DNA from: Neisseria lactamica
GTDB lineage: Bacteria > Pseudomonadota > Gammaproteobacteria > Burkholderiales > Neisseriaceae
Direction of reading: 5' to 3'
Assembly (NCBI RefSeq): GCF_901482445.1
Contig: NZ_LR590477.1
Span: 1,922,001 to 1,986,000, forward strand
DNA length: 64,000 bases
The translations under genes were made by a program, and so were the position numbers. Below, in pieces: positions 58,819 to 64,000 of the stretch (within the stretch, counting starts at the first letter, position 1; each line of letters begins with the position of its first letter). Below the pieces are notes generated by a model that made no database searches, was not told the origin of the DNA, and saw only the letters and a program-made list of their open reading frames with translations.

Positions 58819-60837
58819 TTATGATGCCAAAAATTCTTTGAGAAACAATAAGACGCACGCCATTTCGTCGGCGGATTCGCGTTGCGTGCCGTTACCGGTA
58901 TGACCGCCGCCGTCAGGCGAGTAGAGCCAAGATTGCGGCGAGGTTTCGCGCAGTTTGGCGTAGAACTTGAGCGCGTGGGCGGGATGGACGCGGTCGTCGC
59001 TGAGGCTGGTGGTGATGAGTGCGGGCGGATAATCGATGCCGTCTGAAAGATTATGATACGGCGACAATTCGCCCAACCGGCGTTTGCAGACTTCGTATTT
59101 TTGCGGATTGCCGTATTCGTCCGTCCAGCTTGCGCCGGCGGACAGCAGCGGATACCGGATCATATCGGTCAGCGGTACTTCGCACACCAGCGCGCCTATG
59201 CTTTGCGGTTCGCGCACGAAGGCGGCGGCGGTAATCAGGCCGCCGTTGCTGCCGCCCTGCAAACCGATGTGTTCGGGCGAACTGATGCCGCGTTCGGACA
59301 AATCGCGCACGACGGCAAGCAAATCATCGACGCTTTTGTGTTTGCTGATGCCCTGCGCCGCCTGATGCCAGCGCGGGCCGAACTCGCCGCCGCCGCGTAT
59401 GTTCGCCAACACAAAGGCGTTGCCCTCTTCCAGCCAATATTTGCCGATGCTGCCCAGATAATGCGGCAGCTCGGGCACGCCGAAACCGCCGTAAGCATAA
59501 ACCAGCGTCGGCGTATCGGGCGCGGCGTTTTTGCCGACGTGGAAATAAGGGATGCGTTCGCCGTCGGCCGAAGTCGTCCAAAACTGCCGCACGTTGATGC
59601 CGTATGAATCGAACTGCTGCGGTTGGCGGCGCATGACGGTCAGTTCCATCACATTCAAATCCAGCGCAAATAACGTCAGCGGCGTGGTGAAATCGCCGGC
59701 GGCAAGGTAAACCACGTCGCCGCCCCAAGGCTGGTCGGTCATTTCCAACGCGCCCGAAGGCAGGCGCGGCAGTTCGGCTTCCTGCCATTTGCCGTCGGCA
59801 AAACGCCACGCTTTCAGACGGCCTTGTACGTTTTCCAGCAGGCTCGCCACCACAAAACGCTTGGTCGTTTCCACGCTTTCCAATGCCTGCGTTTCATCAG
59901 GCGCAAACAAAAGCTGCGCCGCCCCGAGTTCGCCCCGATTCAGCTTCACCGCCACCAGCGCGCCGCTCGGATAGCTTTGGTTCGCGCGGTTCCAGTCTTT
60001 GCGCAGCGTCAGCAAAAGATGTCCCGCCAGATAGCCGACCACATCGCAATCGTTGGGCAGGTTCAACGGTTTCGCCTCGCCTTCGGCCGACACCTGCAAA
60101 TAGGTTTTGGTGTAAAAACCGTCAGACGCTTCAATCAAATCAATCGGCGAACCCTGCGGATCGAGGTAACGCCACGCGTTCACCATCATCCCGTCTTCGG
60201 CAATTTGGTACACCGGCAGGCTTTCCTCGAAACTTTTGCCGCGTTCCACCAGCCATACTTCGCGCGGATAGCCCGATTCGGTCAACTGCCGCTCGTCCCA
60301 GGCCGGACACACCCACACGCTGTTTTCATCGCGCCACGACACTTGGTTTTTGCCTGCCGGAAAGTGAAAACCGCCTTCTACCAATTCCCCTGCTTCCAAA
60401 TCCACTTCCAGCGTGTACGCCGTATCGCCGCCCGATTTGCTCAGCGTTAACAACGCGCGGTCGGGCTTTTCCACCAAGTGCGACACGCCGCCCAGATACA
60501 CATCGTCGCCAAGCAATTCGTCGAAATCCGCCACCGAAAACAGGATTTTCCACTCGGGATAGCCGGAACGGTAAGTCGCCGCCGTACACACGCGGTACAC
60601 GCCCTTCGGATATTCCGCGTCCTGATGGAAATGGTACATCCGCGCGCGGTGTTCCTGACAAAACGGAATCTGCCGCGTGTCCTGCATTTGATTCAAAATG
60701 CCGTCTGAAAGCGCGCGCGCCTTGTCGTTGTTTAAAAAACGCGCGCGCGTTTCGGCATTCGCTTCAGCAGCGAAGTTTTGCGTTTCGGCGGAATCGAGGT
60801 TTTCAAAATGGCGGTAGGGGTCGGGGTAGGATTTCAT
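58819..60837 (-). CDS. S9-family prolyl oligopeptidase
   Basis: This 672-residue serine peptidase has a beta-propeller N-terminal part (about 60-390) and an alpha/beta-hydrolase C-terminal domain. The nucleophile is in LQGGSNGGLI, the Asp in TSLSDDRVHPAHAL and the His in DGGGHTGNG, giving the full triad. Members cleave short proline-containing peptides in the cytoplasm; no signal peptide is present. Normal length for the family. Confidence 0.92.
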   Translation of the reverse strand: MKSYPDPYRHFENLDSAETQNFAAEANAETRARFLNNDKARALSDGILNQMQDTRQIPFCQEHRARMYHFHQDAEYPKGVYRVCTAATYRSGYPEWKILFSVADFDELLGDDVYLGGVSHLVEKPDRALLTLSKSGGDTAYTLEVDLEAGELVEGGFHFPAGKNQVSWRDENSVWVCPAWDERQLTESGYPREVWLVERGKSFEESLPVYQIAEDGMMVNAWRYLDPQGSPIDLIEASDGFYTKTYLQVSAEGEAKPLNLPNDCDVVGYLAGHLLLTLRKDWNRANQSYPSGALVAVKLNRGELGAAQLLFAPDETQALESVETTKRFVVASLLENVQGRLKAWRFADGKWQEAELPRLPSGALEMTDQPWGGDVVYLAAGDFTTPLTLFALDLNVMELTVMRRQPQQFDSYGINVRQFWTTSADGERIPYFHVGKNAAPDTPTLVYAYGGFGVPELPHYLGSIGKYWLEEGNAFVLANIRGGGEFGPRWHQAAQGISKHKSVDDLLAVVRDLSERGISSPEHIGLQGGSNGGLITAAAFVREPQSIGALVCEVPLTDMIRYPLLSAGASWTDEYGNPQKYEVCKRRLGELSPYHNLSDGIDYPPALITTSLSDDRVHPAHALKFYAKLRETSPQSWLYSPDGGGHTGNGTQRESADEMACVLLFLKEFLAS

Positions 60838-60878
60838 CGGGGTCCTTGATGGTTGGGCAGGTCTTTATAATCGGGGAA

Positions 60879-60912
60879 ATGCCGTCTGAAACGGGGTTCA
60901 GACGGCATTTCT
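60879..60912. terminator. Uptake-sequence hairpin between argA and the prolyl oligopeptidase gene
   Basis: ATGCCGTCTGAA and TTCAGACGGCAT are inverted over 5 bases, 26 bases after the leftward argA stop. Confidence 0.75.
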
Positions 60913-60932
60913 GCGGCGGCTTTCCGTTGCGG

Positions 60933-62243
60933 TCAGCGGTGCAGGCGACGTACCAGAATATGCGAGTTCCGTCCGTTGCTGCGGTAGTCTTTGCGCCGCG
61001 TTTCGGGCAACTCGTCTTCCGATGCCGTCTGAAAGCCGCGTTCGGCAAACCATTCGCCGGTATTTGTGGACAGTGCGAACAGCCTGCTTATGCCTATGCC
61101 GCGCGCCTTATCGATAATGTGGGCAAGCAGGCGTTCGCCGTAGCCGCCGTCCTGTGCCTGCGGCGAGACGGCAAGGCAGGCGATTTCGCCGCAATCGGCT
61201 TCGGTAAAGGTTTTTAGGGCGGCGCAACCGTACAGGTTGCCGTCGTGTTCGAGGATGGAAAATTCGGAAATGTGGTTTTCGAGGTATTCGCGGCTGCGGT
61301 GCAGCAGGATGCCCTGTTCTTCCAGCGGGCGGATGAGGGCGGCAATGTGCGGGATGTCGCCGCTGTGCGCCTGCCGGATGGAGACGAAGGCCTCTTTGGC
61401 AATGGACGTGCCGATGCCGTTGCGGGTGAAGAGTTCTTGCAGCAGGCTGCCGTCGGCGGCCCCGTTGAGGATTTGGACGCGATGCACGCCGCCTTCGAGC
61501 GCGGCAACGGCGGACGAAATCAGCCGTCGCGTTTCGCCGTCGGCGTGTTCCGCCAGCGATTGCGCTTCCTGCGCCGAGAGGGTTTCGGCGAGCGTGCCGT
61601 CGGGGCGGGCAATGCCGTCTGAAAGGGTCAGGTAAACGAGTTTTTCGGCCTGAAGCGAGACGGCGGCGGAGGCGGCGGTTTGAAGCATATCGAGATGGAA
61701 GGTCTTGCCGCCGTAGGAATGTCCGAGCGGCGGCAGCCAGACGATATTGCCCGCGTCGAGTTGGAAACGGAGGGCGGCGGTGTCGGTTTTGCGGATAACG
61801 CCCGCGTATTCCATATCGGTTCCGTCAATCACACCTATCGGACGGGCGGTCAGGAAGTTGCCCGATACGAGCGGGATGGAAGGCGCGCGCGCGAACCCGG
61901 AAACGCTGCCGCACAATGCGGCTTCAAAACGGCTGCGGACGGTGCCGGCAAACTGCTGCGCCTGTTCGAGCGAGGTTTCGTCGGTAACGCGCAAGCCCCG
62001 GCAATAATGCGGCGTGCGGCCTTGCGCGGCGGCGTGGCGGTCGAGGAAGTGGCGCGTGCCGTGGATGAGGACGAGCCTGATGCCCAGTTGCGACAACAGC
62101 CCGATGTCGGCGGCGAGCTTGTTTAAGGTATCGCCTTCGAGCAGGCGGTCGTCTATGCCGGCGACCAGTGTCGTGCCGCGCATTTGGCGGATATAGGGGG
62201 CGGCTTCGCGGAAGTGGGCGACAAAGAGGTCGGGCGCGCTCAT
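60933..62243 (-). CDS. argA: N-acetylglutamate synthase
   Basis: This 436-residue enzyme starts arginine biosynthesis by acetylating glutamate. The N-terminal amino-acid-kinase-like domain begins FVAHFREAAPYIRQMRGTTL and the C-terminal GNAT domain shows EIACLAVSPQAQDGGYGERL, the acetyl-CoA loop. Its start overlaps the stop of the upstream zinc-ribbon gene by 4 bases (ATGA), so they form one transcript. Length is typical of the classical ArgA. Confidence 0.95.
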   Translation of the reverse strand: MSAPDLFVAHFREAAPYIRQMRGTTLVAGIDDRLLEGDTLNKLAADIGLLSQLGIRLVLIHGTRHFLDRHAAAQGRTPHYCRGLRVTDETSLEQAQQFAGTVRSRFEAALCGSVSGFARAPSIPLVSGNFLTARPIGVIDGTDMEYAGVIRKTDTAALRFQLDAGNIVWLPPLGHSYGGKTFHLDMLQTAASAAVSLQAEKLVYLTLSDGIARPDGTLAETLSAQEAQSLAEHADGETRRLISSAVAALEGGVHRVQILNGAADGSLLQELFTRNGIGTSIAKEAFVSIRQAHSGDIPHIAALIRPLEEQGILLHRSREYLENHISEFSILEHDGNLYGCAALKTFTEADCGEIACLAVSPQAQDGGYGERLLAHIIDKARGIGISRLFALSTNTGEWFAERGFQTASEDELPETRRKDYRSNGRNSHILVRRLHR

Positions 62244-62674
62244 AGGATGACGAGGTAGGAAAGCTGCATAATGAGGACGATAAGGGCAAACAGGGCGGCA
62301 ATAGTCCAGTTGAACCCTTCCTGACGGGCGGGCGCGGCGGGCGGTACGGTAACCTGCGGTGCGGCAGCAGGCGCGGCGGCAGGCGCAGGCGGCGTATCGT
62401 GCAGGGTTGTACCGCCGTTGAGGATGCCGGCGATTTCGTCACGGGAAATCTGTTTCTTGCCAATGGCGTGCGTGCCGATACGGTGAACGAGTTTGACATC
62501 CGAAACAGCCTCGGGCAAATCGTTGAATATAGGTTCTTTCGTGCTTGCCAGATGGTCTTTGGCTTTAAACAGCCCTTCGCATTTTTGGCAGACGACGAAG
62601 CCTTGGGCGACATTGAGCTGGGTTTCTTTGACCCAAAGGCGGGTTTTGCAGTGCGGACAGAAACAGGCGGGCAT
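62240..62674 (-). CDS. Zinc-ribbon membrane protein
   Basis: This 144-residue protein has an N-terminal MJ0042-type zinc ribbon (CFCPHCKTRLWVKE and VVCQKCEGLFKAKD, four cysteines in two CxxC pairs). An Ala/Pro linker follows, then one C-terminal membrane helix (WTIAALFALIVLIMQLSYLV). Such proteins resemble the N-termini of Zn-ribbon/anchor families and have no established role. It is coupled to argA. Confidence 0.8.
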   Translation of the reverse strand: MPACFCPHCKTRLWVKETQLNVAQGFVVCQKCEGLFKAKDHLASTKEPIFNDLPEAVSDVKLVHRIGTHAIGKKQISRDEIAGILNGGTTLHDTPPAPAAAPAAAPQVTVPPAAPARQEGFNWTIAALFALIVLIMQLSYLVIL

Positions 62675-62701
62675 GGTATTTCCTCGTGTGTGTCAGGTTT
62701 G

Positions 62702-62740
62702 ATGCCGTCTGAGGCGTAAGGCGGTTCAGACGGCATATGC
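62702..62740. terminator. Uptake-sequence hairpin between pyrE and the zinc-ribbon gene
   Basis: ATGCCGTCTGAGGC (one mismatch) and TTCAGACGGCAT are inverted. It lies just past the leftward pyrE stop at 62748. Confidence 0.7.
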
Positions 62741-62747
62741 TTTGTTT

Positions 62748-63389
62748 TTATTCTACGCCGTACTGCCGACGGTAGGCTCGGACGGGTTCGAGGAACTGTC
62801 CGAATTCGGGGTTGTTTTGCAACAGGATAAACAAATCGTTCAGGCTGGCGATGGGGGCGACGGGCAGGCCGTATTGTTTTTCCACTTCCTGAACGGCGGA
62901 CAATTCACCCGTGCCTTTTTCCATACGGTCGAGCGCGATGGCGACACCGGCGGGGGTTGCACCCTCCGCTTCAATCAGTTTGATCGATTCGCGTACGGAT
63001 GTGCCGGCGGAAATCACATCGTCGATAATCAGCACGCGCCCTTTAAGCGGCGCGCCGACCAACACGCCGCCTTCGCCGTGGTCTTTGGCTTCTTTGCGGT
63101 TGTAGGCAAACGGGACGTTTACGCCTTTTTCCGCCAGCATCATCGCGGTTGCCGCCGCCAAAATAATGCCTTTGTAGGCGGGGCCAAACAGCATATCGAA
63201 TCGGATGCCGCTTTCAATGATGGATTGTGCATAGAATTTTGCCAGTTGCAGCGTGGACGCGCCGTCGTTAAAGAGGCCGGCATTGAAGAAGTAAGGCGAC
63301 TGCCGTCCTGCCTTGGTGGTGAATTCGCCGAATTTCAAAACATTTTGGGCGAGGGAGAATTTGAGGAAATCTTGGCGGAAATCAGTCAT
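62748..63389 (-). CDS. pyrE: Orotate phosphoribosyltransferase
   Basis: This 213-residue enzyme makes orotidine monophosphate in pyrimidine synthesis. The PRPP motif is RVLIIDDVISAGTSV, and FGPAYKGIILAAATA and FAYNRKEAKDHGEGG are strong PyrE signatures. It begins TDFRQDFLKFSLAQNVLKFG, typical of proteobacterial PyrE. Confidence 0.97.
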   Translation of the reverse strand: MTDFRQDFLKFSLAQNVLKFGEFTTKAGRQSPYFFNAGLFNDGASTLQLAKFYAQSIIESGIRFDMLFGPAYKGIILAAATAMMLAEKGVNVPFAYNRKEAKDHGEGGVLVGAPLKGRVLIIDDVISAGTSVRESIKLIEAEGATPAGVAIALDRMEKGTGELSAVQEVEKQYGLPVAPIASLNDLFILLQNNPEFGQFLEPVRAYRRQYGVE

Positions 63390-63450
63390 TTTGTGCTTTC
63401 TGTCAGATATTGGGACGCAGTTGCGATTCTACCGCCCCGTGCGGTGCGCT

Positions 63451-64000
63451 TCAACTGCCGCCGCCTTGCCGCAAGGCGTGTTTCAACTGTTTCAACACCT
63501 GCCAGGCGCGGGCTTTGAGTTCGGGTTGGCGCAACAGCCGGGCGGGATGGTCGATGATGAAGAAGGGACGGCTGCCGCACAAAGTTTCAATCATCGTTTG
63601 CCGTTCAGGCTGGACAAAAGCCTGCCCGAGGAAAAGGACGGCTGGGGCGCGGCAGCCGTCGAGTTCCCTGGCGATTTGACCCAGCGCATTCTCGATAGCC
63701 TGTTCAGACGGCATCGGGTTGCCGACGGCGGCGGTTTTCACCCAACAGGTTTTGTGGACATAGGCGGCATCCAGTCCTACGGCTTTGAGTATATTGTCGA
63801 GCAGGATGCCCGCTTTGCCGTGGAACAGTTGCCCGTAAACCGCATCCTCGGTCGGCGGACACAGGCTGACGACGGCGAGTCTGGTAATGCCCGAAGCAGC
63901 AGGAACGGGGGCGATGCCGTCTGAAACGCCGGGCAGAGGCGTTTCGGTTTCAGGCACGGGTTTGCGCGTAGGTACGGCGGCGGTTTCCAACGCTTTCATC
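63451..64000 (-). CDS. Uracil-DNA glycosylase-superfamily protein (N-terminus outside window)
   Basis: The frame runs off the right edge; the Met at 63999 may be internal. The visible 182 residues contain RLAVVSLCPPTEDAVYGQLF, HGKAGILLDNILKAVGLD, and HPARLLRQPELKARAWQVL, which fit the family 4/5-type or bacteriophage-polymerase-like UDG fold: the motif II HPAxLLR is clear. The motif around residues 57-70 differs from classical UDGs (no GEAPG seen), so it could be an inactive or specialised member. Its cluster iron-sulfur cysteines are not evident in this part. Confidence 0.7.
   Translation of the reverse strand, partial: MKALETAAVPTRKPVPETETPLPGVSDGIAPVPAASGITRLAVVSLCPPTEDAVYGQLFHGKAGILLDNILKAVGLDAAYVHKTCWVKTAAVGNPMPSEQAIENALGQIARELDGCRAPAVLFLGQAFVQPERQTMIETLCGSRPFFIIDHPARLLRQPELKARAWQVLKQLKHALRQGGGS

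Overview
The window is chromosomal DNA of a pathogenic Neisseria, most likely N. gonorrhoeae. The genus is shown by dozens of copies of the neisserial DNA uptake sequence (GCCGTCTGAA, often as inverted pairs forming terminators), by two Correia elements, by a dRS3 repeat cluster and by IS1106-like ends. A complete five-gene lgtA-lgtB-lgtC-lgtD-lgtE locus and a dam-replacing gene (drg) next to leuS favour gonococcus, although some meningococci share both. The species call is inference from gene content; no database was searched.

Layout. 1-3200: end of a methionine ABC importer (metI, metQ), a convergent ubiX, then a ParB-family gene. 3349-10380: the F1Fo ATP synthase operon atpIBEFHAGDC with a recognisable promoter and terminator, followed by a Correia element. 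10.7-13.8 kb: glyQ and glyS. 13.8-18.5 kb: the lipooligosaccharide alpha-chain locus; lgtA (10 G) and lgtC (9 G) read as phase-OFF, lgtD has an interrupted tract and is open, lgtB and lgtE are intact. 18.5-19.1 kb: a dRS3-rich intergenic mosaic. 19.1-24.5 kb: rsmE, an inositol-monophosphatase-family gene, a possible small RNA, a YchJ-like protein, fabG, guaA and a lipoprotein. 24.5-32.5 kb: leftward envelope and fatty-acid genes (msbA, fabD, fabH, plsX, rpmF, yceD) interrupted by an AT-rich pair that looks like orphan immunity genes. 32.6-34.0 kb: maf and an RsmI-family methyltransferase. 34.0-39.9 kb: the replication-origin neighbourhood, yidC-yidD-rnpA-rpmH leftward and dnaA-dnaN rightward, with two consensus DnaA boxes between rpmH and dnaA.

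40.0-46.6 kb is the main accessory region: a divergent HTH regulator with a small partner, then dndC, a 72-aa gene, dndD and a gene joining a DndE-like N-terminus to an FtsK/HerA-type ATPase. It lies between remnants of the same IS1106-like element. This resembles a minimal DNA phosphorothioation module lacking recognisable dndB and restriction genes, and it is the best candidate here for an under-described system.

46.7-64.0 kb returns to core genes (ppk, an L,D-transpeptidase-like gene, a BamE/OmlA-like lipoprotein, leuS, tRNA-Leu(GAG), secG, tpiA, msrC, a PCMT-like methyltransferase, a rhodanese, prolyl oligopeptidase, argA, pyrE, and the edge of a uracil-DNA-glycosylase-like gene). Within it are the DpnI-like drg gene with a duplicated leuS tail, a lipoprotein M48 protease that reads as phase-OFF through a TTCC repeat, and a phage-like fragment.
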